DNA from: Vespa crabro
Lineage: Eukaryota > Arthropoda > Insecta > Hymenoptera > Vespidae
NCBI RefSeq assembly: GCF_910589235.1
Contig: NC_060958.1
Span: forward strand, 5,661,713-5,725,712
Direction: 5' to 3'
DNA length: 64,000 bases
Below, piece after piece: positions 38,811 through 52,252 of the stretch. How positions within the stretch are numbered: the stretch's first letter is position 1; the number at the start of each line of letters is the position of its first letter. The notes beneath the pieces were generated by a model. The model ran no database searches. It was not told the DNA's origin and saw nothing but the letters and a program-made list of their open reading frames with translations. Made by a program: the position numbers and the translations under genes.

Positions 38811-39586
38811 GTATATATATATGTCTTTAACAATATAAATAACGTTAGAATCATTAATTATTTTCTATCGAAATAAACGAACGATAAATGATAATATTTT
38901 TGACAAAAGTTTCTCTTCCACTTTTTCTTTTTTTACATATTAACAAATCGATTACTATAAGATTTTCGTTATACGTTATATCGTAATATTGTTTATTTGG
39001 AAACTTTCTTTCCATTATATCGATTCTATTGTTTTTTTTCTTTTTCTTTTTTTTTTTTTTAATTATACTCATAAGGATATACAAAACGTGATAATTCCTT
39101 CGACGTTAATTATCATTTGCCAGGGTAAAATAAAATGTTAACAAATGTATCAATTCGATATAGAAATTTATTTCGACTTTGTTAAAACTCGAAATTTCAT
39201 TATTAACAATTCGTAACATAAAGTCCGTACGTGTCATTTAATCAATGATATTCATTTTATTACAAAAAAATAAAGATTAAGGCATGGTGAGAAGCCAGAG
39301 TGTAGGTAAAAAAAAAAATAGAAAGAAAGAAATTACATATCTACTTCGCGAATGACTAAGTGTTGATGATCGAAGAAAAATAAAGATAACAGCAGAAATT
39401 TATGTTTGACGATTAGGTCGTTGATCAACGGTAAGATCATTATCGCTATGTCATAAATATATCTCTATCTCTCTCTTTCTTTCTCTCGATAAGAATTACG
39501 GTCCTAATAACGAAACCATTTATATTTCACGACTCTCTTTAGTCAGTTTATCTTCAAATCGTTAATGGACGTTATTACGTGCGCAT

Positions 39587-39838
39587 ATGGTTGTATCGTA
39601 TACCTATACGCGTCATTACGTAGTTAACCACATAAATACGTGTGCACGCGTGTTCCCGGAAATCAAATATGTTCGACTTGGTGTGCCTAATAAGCTCTCT
39701 CTTAAGTACCGTGAAAAACAAACACAGTATCGATTTCTACGAAGCGCGATACGATTTTATGCCGATGAGTGGATATATGCGTCATTTGATTTAATCCGAA
39801 AGATAGAGAAACAAGATGAAGACAATATAAAAAAATAA
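39587..39838 (+). other. Unresolved 83-codon open frame
   Basis: A non-repetitive frame with balanced composition, charged residues and a lysine/acidic end (EKQDEDNIKK). I do not recognise it. It stops 26 bp before the left end of the hAT-like element. Absence of introns, Kozak context or a known motif keeps confidence low. Confidence 0.15.
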
Positions 39839-39864
39839 ATTATCTTGTCTCATTACAATTAGAG

Positions 39865-40182
39865 CGGTGTTTCCTAAAAGTGTGTGTGTGTGTGTGTATG
39901 TATGCTTTTTTTCCCCTCCTGTTTCTTTTCTTTAATCGTAATAAAATCAATCAAATTTTGAAAATTATTATATATACATATAATGTTAATAGATATTTAT
40001 CTATCTACTTTTAATGAAAAAAGAAACATGGGTAATATTATTTTTAATTTGACTTTCTCTTCAATGAATATAAATTTTGTAAATATATATACACACACAC
40101 ACATATGTATACTTATCCTATGTTTATATATATATCTTCCCTTTTCCCTTCATGTCATATGCCCCACATTGGGAAATACTGC
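39865..40182. mobile_element. hAT-like MITE
   Basis: The left end GCGGTGTTTCCTAAAAGTG (from 39864) matches the reverse complement of the right end (40183 leftward, GCAGTATTTCCCAATGTGG) over about 17 positions with a few substitutions and one indel. TTTCCCAA-type termini are characteristic of hAT transposons. The word TAGAG flanks both sides (39860-39864 and 40184-40188), possibly part of a target duplication that has decayed from the usual 8 bp. The 318-bp interior consists of (GT)n, T-rich and (AC)n sequence with no transposase. Confidence 0.5.
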
Positions 40183-40200
40183 TGTAGAGTTTCGTTCGTT

Positions 40201-40233
40201 CGGGTTTGCGGTCGCGAAGTTACCGCAAACCCG
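40201..40233. repeat. Perfect 12-bp GC-rich hairpin
   Basis: CGGGTTTGCGGT (40201-40212) and ACCGCAAACCCG (40222-40233) are exact reverse complements around a 9-nt loop CGCGAAGTT. It sits 18 bp outside the hAT-like element in AT-rich DNA. No run of T follows, so it is not an obvious Pol III terminator or a processed small RNA gene. Confidence 0.85.
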
Positions 40234-41116
40234 ATATCGATCCTAAAAATCCAGTGATTTTTTATTTCACTCTCTCTTTCTCTCTCTCTCTATATATATA
40301 TATTTCTCTCTTTCTCTGCGTGTGTATATGTTCATAGGATCGATTAAATATCAATTTTTCGAGATAAAATACAAAATGTAGAGAATTAATATAAAGATAT
40401 TTTGTCAGGTATAAATCAAAATTGATTAGATTTTTAAATGTTTAGAATAATATTAAAATTCCATTATGTTAAGTATACATATATATATATATATATATAT
40501 GTATTAAGTATACATATATATATATATATATATATATGTTGTTTATATATATAATGTATTGTTTATATATATAATTTAAGATGATAAGATTTTTAAATAA
40601 TTTTTGAATGTTTGGATTCATGGATAAATATTCGTAATAATATTAAACATACTTTGTACAGTATATTTCGATGCACTTATATATTTTTCTACAAAAAAAA
40701 GAATCAAAATAAAAATAAAAGAAAAGAAGAGAATACAAAAAAAGAATATATAGTGATAAATCGATTCAATTTTATGCATGGATATTTATCATATCAACAG
40801 AAATGTAAATAATGTAAATGTCATTTCATTTTTCTTTTCATTAGATATAAAAAAGAAGAAGAAGAAGAACGAGAAATAAGTTTTACGATTTAATTATCTA
40901 TACATAGATACATATTAATAAAATCACTTGCGGTCATATATTATTTACACGTAAATATGTAAATACTGCTATGCATCGATCGTGTCGCTTCTAATATGTT
41001 AATGGACTTTCACGTTTGCGAGAATACAAAATTAAAATTAAGGGGATTATATTAATTGAAAGCTTTTCGCTCGTGATCATTTCGCTCTTGGCAATGAAGA
41101 CAGAAAGAGAAAGAGG

Positions 41117-41150
<34 letters not shown>

Positions 41151-41416
41151 AAGAGAAAGAATCATCGAGAGAGGGTGCGGCTTTGTGGTCATTGATAGAA
41201 CGCATCGTACCGTTACACCGTCACGCTGAAAGGATCGAATCGACGGAATTAGATGTGTGAAACCGTGCTATTGGGACTAATGTATGTGTATGTACGTTTG
41301 TGTATGTGTATATATATGAGTATATTTTGTGTTATCTTTTAGAATTTTGATTCATCCAGTTATTCGTCGGATCGTGATAGAAAGGATATTTTGTTTCGTT
41401 CGACTCACCTTCGTCT

Positions 41417-41420
<4 letters not shown>

Positions 41421-41474
<54 letters not shown>

Positions 41475-41594
41475 CCTTGTAAGAACATTCTAAGGATCGC
41501 TATCAAGTGAGAAAGTTTCTCACGTTTCAACTGTATCGAACTAGGGTGACTAAATTTTTTGTTGGATTTCTCTCTCTCTCTCTCTCTCTCTCTT

Positions 41595-41653
<59 letters not shown>

Positions 41654-41690
41654 GGTCTTGAATTTGTTATATCAAAATTAGGACATCCTA
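41421..41690. repeat. (AT)n array and a small inverted-repeat element
   Basis: An AT array occupies 41421-41471. At 41542 TAGGGTGACTAAATTTTTTG begins a 149-bp segment that ends at 41690 with CAAAATTAGGACATCCTA, an imperfect reverse complement of its start. The inside is (TC)n and (AT)n only. It looks like a very small MITE, or a microsatellite trapped between mobile-element ends. Confidence 0.4.
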
Positions 41691-42239
41691 TATAATATAA
41701 TATATATCCTGAAGTAGGTATATAAAAATTGTCCTTTTATTTCCATATAATATTCAATTTTATCTCTATATAATATTTACTTTTGTAATGTTTTACAAAA
41801 TGTTTAATTAAAATCGTTATTATAATAAAGAAAATTCAATTGTATTGTTAAATATATTAAAATTAAGATATCAAATTTAACTTTAATCTATATTTCACTA
41901 ATTAAATAAGTTGTATTTGTGTATATGATCGCAAATGATTCAAATCATTATTGACGTTTGTCATAATGTTGAACATTTTTGTTCTTTTTTATTTATGAAA
42001 AAAAATTTTTTTAAATTATAATATATACAGCTATAATACGGAGTAATAATTCAATCGTAAATTTAGTTATTAGATAACGATAGGGGATTAGATCGATAGG
42101 CAAATTTCGTGATTTTGATCTATATATATATATTTTTTTTTATTTATATATTTACATATCTATGATATATATATATATATATTTTTTATTTTTTCTTGTA
42201 GAGAAATGAAGCCATCTCGATATATCGAAACCGTGTGTT

Positions 42240-42314
42240 TCGATGATCTATAGTGTATCAAACGTATAGGGAATATCGTAGAAAAGGCAGTAACGGACAG
42301 TCTAATGCCGTAGC

Positions 42315-42379
<65 letters not shown>

Positions 42380-42545
42380 TACTTTGCACAGTTGGATCTT
42401 TAAGCCGATTTCACGTTGGGTTTCTTCGCTCTAATACCTTCGTGAACACGTGATCGGATAGTCCGATCGGTTATTGCCGTGCGATCGATACTGCCTATGC
42501 ACACCTTCAGGGGAAAGGATTATCGATCCGTGAAGTTCGATCCTT
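42240..42545 (+). promoter_or_regulatory. Mixed-composition island with (AG)n, possible upstream promoter or 5' exon
   Basis: Around a 58-nt (AG)n array (42318-42376), the flanks are unusually rich in CpG words (GATCGGATAGTCCGATCGG, TGCCGTGCGATCGATAC). The segment lies 2.8 kb before the myosin start codon and could be its promoter or 5' UTR. No defined splice donor stands out. Confidence 0.2.
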
Positions 42546-45322
42546 TTTTCTTTATATGTATATTTTTTTCTTTTTCCATAGCATTTTCTCGACCATTTCA
42601 ATCAGAAATTGTAGATTTACAGTTATATATTTTTTTCTTTTTTTAAATCTACGAGGAATCGAATGGGTGTGATATCGATCGACATTTTGATCGTTTCACT
42701 TGAGAACTTCTTCGATCGTCGACGATGTAAAAGATCGTTGTGGGTGTTCGATTTAGAAAAAAAAGAAGAAAAAAAAATGATGCACTTCTTGTTGTTTCTT
42801 TTTTTCTTTTTTTTTTTTGTTTAGTTGAACAACTAACGGATCTGATGAACCTTGACTCTTCTCATCGATCTACGCGTGGTAATCGTTCTCACGATAGTAA
42901 CGTTACTTCTTCAAATCTAAAATGGAAAAAAGATTTTGTTTTTTTATTTAATTTATCATCTCCCTCTCTCTCTCTTCCTTTCTTTTTTTTTTCTTTCGCT
43001 TTTCTTTTTTTTCAGTCGGAAAAAGAAGATCGTGTATATGAAACGACCTGTCTTTTAAATTTATTCAACGCACATGTATCATATATTATGTGCCTTTTCT
43101 TTAACGCTTTCTCGAACGCTGGAAATAGCAAGCCGATTTAAATGCTTCATCTCTATGCAAAATTTATTCGTCATAGTTTTCCAACGTTCAAGGATCAGGT
43201 TAGATTAACAACTTTATGCGATTGAATTCGTTGTGGGGAGGAAAAAGCGATGAACGTGAAACCCTCCTCTTACTCTCTATCGCTGCGATAGATTAAATAG
43301 AAATGTAATATATATATTAGTTTCAAATGGCTTCTTAACGTTTATTAAAATTAGCAGATATGATTTCGAACGTAACTATTAGCTTAATTTATGAACTAAA
43401 CTTATTGAAATGAACTTAAGAAAAAAAAACAAACAAACAAAGAAAAAAAAAATAACAACAACAAGAAAAAGAAAATTGTAATAATAGAATAAAATTTGGA
43501 AAAGATTTCTATTTGAGAATTAATTTTATTCGATCATCTGTTCTTTAATTGATTTTTTTTTTTTTTGATTTAGGATTAATCAATTGCCTTAGGCGTGTCG
43601 TCCAGAGACAAATATAAATTCGTTTTTCCTTTCACAGGATCACATTTAGTGATTGATGTTACTATTATAAAGAATTACAAATGAGAAAAGTGCGATGTAA
43701 CTAGATGTAACTTTAATCTATAAATGTCTCGTCCAATTCCGTATAAAAAGAATGTCGTGTGAAACCGTAGCTGGCTTCGGACTTTTATCTGGCTTCGCAC
43801 AATGGCGCAGAATATTCGCGGTTAACCTTCGGAACGTTATCCATTAAAATATAAATAAATAATTGAATATTGATTGAAAGCAATTAATTAATGCGAAATA
43901 TGGATTTAATGGAGATTAATATTTTTTAAAATTTATAAACACATGCAATGAATCGTATTCGAATTTATCAAAAAATTTATTCCTTCGGATAATACAATGT
44001 TAAAGCTAATAAAAATTATTAAAATATTAAATTAATTCAACGAAGAAAAAAGAAACAAAATTGATAAATAAGAAAAGAAAAACAAAAAAAAAACAAAAAA
44101 ATATTTCTTTGATATTTGTGAAATTTATATAATTATGTTTGAATTTAAATAATGTATAATTTGTATTTGATAATGTTTAGATTAGAAAAATGAAAAAGAA
44201 AGTGACATGATGAAGAAAGAGAAAGGGGAAAAAATAGCAAGCAAGAAAACGAAAAGAAAAAGGAAAAGAAAAAAGAAAGAAGAATAGGTAGAACAAAATG
44301 GGATCGACACGTGACTACATTCCTTTTTTCGCGAGACCTATTTCTGTTGAGGGCCACATAGAAGTGCGCCGGTCTTATAAAGTCTAATCTAATTAAGGGA
44401 CTAACAGGTATCTGGTTAGAAAACGAAAGAAACTTCAGTCGTATTTTAAGTGTCTAGTAAGACTAACAGTGATCACACTGACATATTCTACGATTTCGAT
44501 TGATATACATTGAGAATACTTCTTGTCTCTATCTTTTTCTTTTTACTTATCTTTTGTTTTTTTTTTGTGTGGTGAAAACGTAGAACTCTCTCGTGAAAAT
44601 GGGTGATATAATTGGTTAGTAAAATTTTTTTCGTTACAATTTTGCAAACTAACATTTCTACTTATTTCTTCCTTTTTTATTTATTTATTTTCTCTTTTTT
44701 TGTTTTATTTTTTTTTTGTTCTTTCATTTTTTCCTTCGAACGGATCCACGAGGAATTTTCTCGTTTATCTCAGGTCATTTTGAGAACAGGCGAAATAACG
44801 AAAATATGTTAATAGCGAAAGATTAATATCTTCATACGGCATCGAATTAACTTCGAAGGTTGAAAGCGGTCACGGTGTATAATTAGGTCGACGGTTCCGA
44901 TGATCTTTTTTTTTTTCTTTTATGATACGTATATACGAGAATATGAGGAATATAAGGATTCGATTATCAAGATATTTTGTTTTTCTTTTACTTTTCTTTT
45001 TTCTTTTTTCTTTTTTTATTCATTTTTTTACTCAACGTACGCGTATAACTCCGATCAAGTATTCCGAAGCAGTTATATTTATGCGTAGAGTGTGGAAGTA
45101 AAATAGCAGATATTCATTCGAAAAAGAGCACATCTCATTTTATTATTATCATCATCATTATTATTATTATTATTTATTTATCATTTATTATTTATTATTA
45201 TTACTACAGAAAGAAAAAAAAATATTAAAAAAGAAGCGTCGTCGATCATCGACGTCCGAAGAAAAAAATCAAGATCTCATAATTCTTTTTCTACCTTTTA
45301 TTTGTTTTATTTTAATATAGAG

Positions 45323-45984
45323 ATGACCGGTGGTGGGACCAATATGGCGTATCATGGTCTAAGTCAACACGTAAACTTCGATGTAATACCAGATCCAGGA
45401 GATCGTTTCATTTTGGAGGAGCTTATAGGGGAAGGCACTTACGGGGAAGTATATTCCGCTTACGATAAGGAAACTGACAACAAAGTAGCGATCAAGATTC
45501 TTGAAAATGTAGCTGATAATATAGAAGAGATCGAGGAGGAATATCTTGTATTAAGAGATCTAAGCTCCCATCCTAATATACCAATATTTTATGGATTATA
45601 TTTGAAAAGAGCAAAACCTGCACAGGATGAGGATCAACTATGGTTCGTAATGGAGGTACATTTTTCTCGGTTATAATATATTCCTTTTAATTAATTAGTA
45701 ATGAAAGTTAAAGCGTTAATTTTTCTCCTTTTTTTTTTTAAAACCATGTTCATGTTAAAGAGCGTACAGATGAATAATAATAATAATAATAAAGAAGTGT
45801 AATTAGAAATTCGTAAATTCGCATCGTCCATTAGGATGATATGGTGTATATACTTTCCAAAGAATGTGTGGACGATGTACTTAAATATAATCTACGTTAG
45901 AATCTTCTCGACATAATAATGAATGTGTCTGTGGATACATAGTATATATAATTTAACCAGTTATATGTATATGTATTTATATGT

Positions 45985-46032
<48 letters not shown>

Positions 46033-49000
46033 TTACTTAGCTACATATATACGTTAAAAGGCAACTGCGTGAAAACTTAATGAATCATGTTCCAGTTATG
46101 CACAGGAGGCTCAGTGACCGATCTTGTCCAGGGTTTAAAAAAACGTGCTACCCGTCTAACGGATAGGCAAATAGCGTATATACTTCGAGAAACTGTCGAA
46201 GCATTGATTTATCTTCATGGTAATCACTGTATGCACCGAGATGTCAAAGGTCATAATATTTTATTAACGGAAGAAGCACGAGTTAAACTGGTAGACTTCG
46301 GGGTTTCTTCTCATCTAGCTGAGACCTTGGCGAGGAAAAATACTTCTGTTGGTACGCCATACTGGATGGCACCCGAGGTATATTTATCATCTTTTGACAG
46401 TTCTTTTTTTTTCTTTTTCTTTTCTTCTCTTTTCTTTTCCCGTTATCTTAGTAAATCCAAATAGATAACGAACAAAGAAGAGAATCGACGAAAATATTTT
46501 TTTTAACAATTATCAGGTAATAGCTTGTGAACAACAATTGGATTCTTCTTACGATTCACGATGCGACGTTTGGTCGGTTGGAATAACAGCAATTGAATTG
46601 GCCGAGGGTGATCCACCCCTGTCCGAACTTCATCCCATGAGAGCGCTCTTTCAAATACCTAGAAATCCACCCCCATCGTTGAAAAATCCTGACATACATA
46701 ATCCAGAAGTTTTGGACTTCATTGCCGAATGTCTCGTCAAGGATTTAGAACATCGACCGTTTGTTAGCGAACTCAAAGAGCATCCGTTGTTGATGGACAT
46801 CGAATCTCAGATAGAGGAAATCAGGGAAGAACTTTCTAAGGAAATTCGTAGACAAAGAACCGATGGTAGAGTTCAAAGACAGCCGGAAGTAACGACCAAA
46901 CACGGTAAACTTAAAACCGATCGTAAAGCCAGACCAGAAAAAATGTATATGGACGATTTGGCCGCTCTTGATATGTTATCGGAGGATGCAATCGTTGATC
47001 AATTACAGCATCGTTACGAACAGGGCCAGATTTATACTTACATCGGTGATATACTGGTTGCCGTTAATCCATTTACCAATTTGGGCCTTTACACTGGAAT
47101 CGTAAGTTATATATTTTTTTTTTTTTACCATTTAGAATCATTGAACTTTCTTTTTTGTTTGTTTGTTTTTTTCTTTTTTTTGTAATCTTTTCTCCTCTTA
47201 GGAACAAAGAAGATATAAAGGTCAAGCCAGGTCAGATAATCCGCCACACATTTTTGCGGTCGCTGATGCAGCCTATCAAGCGCTTCTCCATCAACGTCAA
47301 AATCAGGCGATCGTGATCAGCGGTGAATCAGGGGCAGGAAAAACAGAGAGTGCGAATTTGTTGTTGAAACAATTGGTATATCTTAGCAAAGCACCGAATC
47401 GTAATTTGGAAGAAAGAATTCTACAAATAAATCCGATAATGGAAGCCTTTGGAAACGCCACGACTGGTATTAACGCTAACTCATCGAGATTTGGAAAGTA
47501 TTTGGATCTGACAATGACCAAAGGTGGCAAGGTCACTGGAGCAAGAATTTCTGTTTATCTTTTGGAACAATCTCGTGTGGTAGCACAGGCTGAGTAAGCA
47601 TTGTTAATTATGTGTGTTGTTTTTTTTTGTTTATTTTTCATTTGGATATTTAAATGATAATAAAAAAAAAATTATACGAAGAAAAAAAGAAACACAGAAG
47701 CTAGGAATGGATCTAACGAATATTAAAATAAATTTTTATTCGTTTATACAGGGGCGAACGAAATTTTCATGTATTTTATTACATGTACGATGGTTTAGCG
47801 GCTGACAATCGTTTAGCCGAGTTTCATTTGGATAGTAGCCTTCGGGAACATCATCGATATCTTACAGATCGTAGTCATAATTCTCCAAATTACGTGGATA
47901 AGTTTCAACAACTGAAAGTTGGCTTCAAAGTATTAGGCTTTCGGGATAGCGAAGTGGATACTGTTTATGGAGTATTGGCAGCTATACTTCATTTAGGTGA
48001 TATCGAGTTTGCTGAAGTTCCTAGTGAGGATAATACGGATAATAAAAGTAGAGTCATAGATACTGCTCCTCTCGATAGAGGTAAGAAGTTTCCTTTCTCG
48101 AATTGTATATTTATTTTGATAATAGTCCAATTACAAAAATAGATCATTTCTGTTAACTCATAAACTTAATCGTTTCAATAGTTTCGAAATTGTTGGGTGT
48201 CGAACCAAACGATTTATTGGAGGCATTAACATCAAACTCGGTCATGACGAGAGGTGAAACGATCACAAGAAATAATACCGTAACCGAAGCTTGTGCCGCT
48301 CGTGATGCCATGGCTAAAGGACTTTACGGAAGACTCTTTGATTGGATGGTCAATCAAATAAATTGCCTGTTGTGCTTCAATCGTTCACCCAATTACGAGC
48401 CATTGGCTATTGGCTTGTTGGATATATTTGGCTTCGAGAATTTCCCACGGAATTCATTCGAACAACTTTGCATAAATATAGCGAACGAACAGATTCAGTA
48501 TTATTTCAATCAGCATATATTTACTTGGGAACAACAGGAATACATGGCCGAGGGTATACCGGTTGATCTCGTTGAGTTTTCAGATAATCGACCAGTTCTA
48601 GATATGCTATTGAGCAAACCAATGGGGTTGTTGGCACTTTTGGACGAAGAAAGTCGTTTTCCTCGGGCGACCAATAGATCATTGATTGGTAAGAATTACG
48701 AAATACGCGGACAATTGTAAATCTAATTCAATCGATATATCTCGTATTATTCATTTGTCTTGTACGATTGATTGATTGATTGATTGATTTATTTATTTAT
48801 TTATTAATCAACAGAGAAATTTCACAACAACATAAAGTCGAAGTTTTACGTAAGACCAAAATCCGATGCTGTTTGTTTCGCGGTTCATCATTTCGCTGGA
48901 CGTGTAGTTTACCAAGCTGAAGGATTTCTGGAGAAGAATAGAAACTTCCTGCCTCCTGAGGTAATACAATTGGTACGGCAATCTCAATTCGACATGGTCC

Positions 49001-52000
49001 GCTTCTTGTTCCAGTGTCCGATCACCAAAACCGGTAACCTCTACTCAGCCGTCCATGAAACTGACTCGAGAAAGTTGTCGCAATCTATTCAAAATACAAA
49101 GGTACACGCGAGATATATCAAAGAATTATAATATTTCATATATACATCTTACTCCTTGACAGTTTTCTATTAATATAATTATTTTAGGAACGTTACTCCA
49201 GTCGTGGCTTAGCATCACAATCAAGAGCTCAGCAAACAGTGGCAACATACTTCCGTTATTCCTTGATGGATCTTTTACAAAAAATGGTTTCGGGTTCTCC
49301 GCAATTCGTCAGATGTATCAAACCGAACGATTCAAGAAGCCCACGTTTCTTCGACAAGGAAAAAGTTGTAAAACAATTGAGATACACTGGAGTATTGGAG
49401 ACCATTCGAATAAGACAAAATGGCTTTTCTCATAGAATACCTTTCAATGAGTTTCTAAAGAGGTAATTCGAATTATAATAAATAATAATTACCTTTCGAT
49501 TCTTTACAAAAAATTTTTATATATATTTTTATTAAATATCGTCTTTTCTTTTTTTTTTTTTTTTTTTTTTAAATCCATATATAATATTAGATACTGTTTC
49601 CTTGCGTTTGGTTATGACGAACGAGTGGTAGCCAATCGTGACAATTGTCGATTACTTTTGATACGTTTGAAGATGGACGGTTGGGCATTGGGAAAGACAA
49701 AAGTATTTTTAAAATATTATCATGTCGAATTCTTGTCAAAAATGTACGAGGAACAATTGAAGAAGATCATAATGGTACAAGCTTGCGTTCGTAGATGGTT
49801 AGCAAAAATTCGCTTTAACAAACAAAAGTGGCAATTTGCAATTTCTGTCGTTACACTTCAACGGCATATCAGAGGTTGGTTAACACGTAAACACTTTGAA
49901 AAGGAAATGTTGAGGAAACGTGCCGAAGAAGAGGCTACCGTATTGAAGAAGGTTCAAAGTTAGTGACCAATAACAATAATGATTGCTTTCGTTGAATTAA
50001 ATAATTCATTGGTTTCTTATAATTATCGTTTCTTTTTTTTTTTCTTAGATGAGGAAACATTGGTACTGCGAAGAGAATCAAGAATAGAAATTATAAGAAA
50101 CGATGATGATAATGAAATATCTCAGACAGAAAACTCCAAAGAGAACGACGCTGCTGTTGTTATACAGAGTCGTAAGAATTTTTTTTAAATCATTTATCAG
50201 TTATCGTTTACACGCAAAATGAGAAATAAAAATGATAAGAAATGAAATAATATAAATTAAATGATCTCGTTTGAGCGACATAAATATATAAATATTATGA
50301 ATGATAATAAAAATTATAATTATTAATGATATACAAATTATAAATGATAAACGTACGTTTCAGACTTCAGAGGTTATTCTGTTCGCAAACGTTTTGGCGT
50401 GGAATCAGAGGAACATTTCAAGAATATCTTGAATAATTGTGATAATCAAGAAGACGCCATACGTGCATTGATCACCGAGGGCATTAAGGAGGAGGACGCT
50501 AAGTTCATCGTACAGAGATGGTACAAAAAAGAGGAAAGAGTACACAAATCACCGGCTATGAAGGATCCTATTCATCCTAAATTGAGACAAGCTGATCTAA
50601 TTCAATTTTCTCAAAACGTATGTTAAGTGTTCGAACGGTGTCAATATTATATTTATATCCTTGAATAATATTTACAAGTAAAAATAAAAAAAAAAAGGAA
50701 GAAAAATATAAAATAAATAAAAACGAATTAAAGAAGAAATTGTTAAGAGATTTATAAAAATAAATTTTATAAAAATAGGTTCACATGAAGAATCAAGATA
50801 TTCATAAGAATCTTCGACGGAACAAACCAGGTGTCCGATTAAACGATATCGAGGAACCACCAACTGATTATGCTCGTCCCGATGGATTTAAAATGGTCCA
50901 ACCGATTTTGCGATATCGAAGAGGTTCTCAACCAGAAAACGAGGAGACCGTCAAATATTATCGGGATTTAAAAGAAGAAATGAGCAGGTAAGTAGTAGTA
51001 GATTGATCGTTTAAATAAAACAAAAAAGATAATAATAATAATAATGATATCGAGAGGATTATAATATTTCATTCTAAACGATTATGATTGAATCGGAAAT
51101 TCGATCGCTCAATTTTTCGAATGATTTTGGCACTCGCATCGGAAGTGGTTCGGACTTCGAAGAAGACGAAGTTGGCTGGGACTTACCGTTGATACAGCTA
51201 GAAAATGACCTTCATCCTTCAGCGAGGTACCATATTTCGTTCGAAATTCGTCTATTAGCTTAGACGATTAGATAAAGAGTCATTTTTTTTTAATTCCCCT
51301 TTTAATTTATATTTCATTTGCGTTTGTTTCAATCGCCAATTTATTCCTCGATTGGTAACGATTTCAAACGATTTCTTTTCTTTTCTTACTTTCTTTTTTT
51401 TTTTATTTTATTTTATTTTTTTTTCCATCAACTTATCTAACTTTCACTTTCCCTCCTTTCTGTTTTTAATTTCCCTAAGAGAAATTTGTCTTACTCGGAA
51501 ACAATGTTAAAGTTTTTAACAATGTTATACGGATCATTGATTCGTTTTTTTTTCTTTTTTTTTTCCTTTCTCATTTTGTTTCTTCGAAAGAATCGTTCAA
51601 AATATAGAGCCATTAAAGTTAATAACCGTATATTTATATATGTATACCTTGTTGGAGTCACTAGCAAGAATCGTTTGGACCATTGCCAAACTTTGTACGA
51701 GCGGCTATGCATCTCATATTAAAAATATTTATGCGTATTCACTTTCTTTGCCAGCTCGATATAGAGCATCGAAATCGATTGACATTTGCATTTTCTTTTC
51801 TCTCTTTTTTTTTTCTTTTTTTTTTTTCATTCTCTTTTCTCTTTCCTTTCCCTTCATTCTACTTTCATAAATCACAAGGAAAAAGTGTGCACTTGTTTCT
51901 TGTCACAAACAAACAAACAAAAAAATTGTTTCATTATACTGTCGTGCGGGGTTGTCATAAAAAGGAGTATTATCTTTATTTCTTTCTTTCTCTCTTTTTT

Positions 52001-52209
52001 TTAAATAATTTTTCAATGGAACAATATAGGATCTATACGTATATAATGTAATTTTTTTTATTTTATCAACTGAATTATAATTAATTACCATTATAAATTG
52101 ATTTATAATTAATTCAATTTCTTTTTTTTTCTAATTATGCGTAGCAAAATAGCTAATTTTAACAACTGTACAAATTTGTGCTCTTTCATAAAATAATTTT
52201 ATGTGTGTA

Positions 52210-52252
<43 letters not shown>

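Larger units (their letters stand above)
26219..45322. other. 19-kb gene-poor interval between Rab23 and the class III myosin
   Basis: I could not find a convincing multi-exon gene here. The start is the Rab23 3' UTR, and the end probably contains the myosin 5' UTR and promoter. In between are (AT)n arrays (27094-27134, 28136-28177, 29327-29370, 30787-30840, 31059-31210, 36783-36826, 38551-38583, 41421-41471, 41601-41651), purine and pyrimidine blocks, transposon relics, two short open frames with coding-like composition and a mixed-composition island at 42240-42545. The more specific items are listed separately. Confidence 0.5.

Noticed and set aside
42520..42548. GTTCGATCC followed by a T run, resembling a tRNA B box with Pol III terminator
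   Set aside because: No A box at the right distance, no 7-bp acceptor stem can be formed because the T run follows the T-arm directly, and no anticodon arm is visible.
42740..43141. 133-codon open frame upstream of the myosin
   Set aside because: It is dominated by Phe, Lys and Ser-Leu runs from T-rich and TC-rich tracts, with no recognisable motif.
45302..45322. Upstream extension of the first myosin exon to an ATG-like start (MFYFNIE)
   Set aside because: These bases are the pyrimidine tract and AG of a splice acceptor; the coding start at 45323 is preferred.
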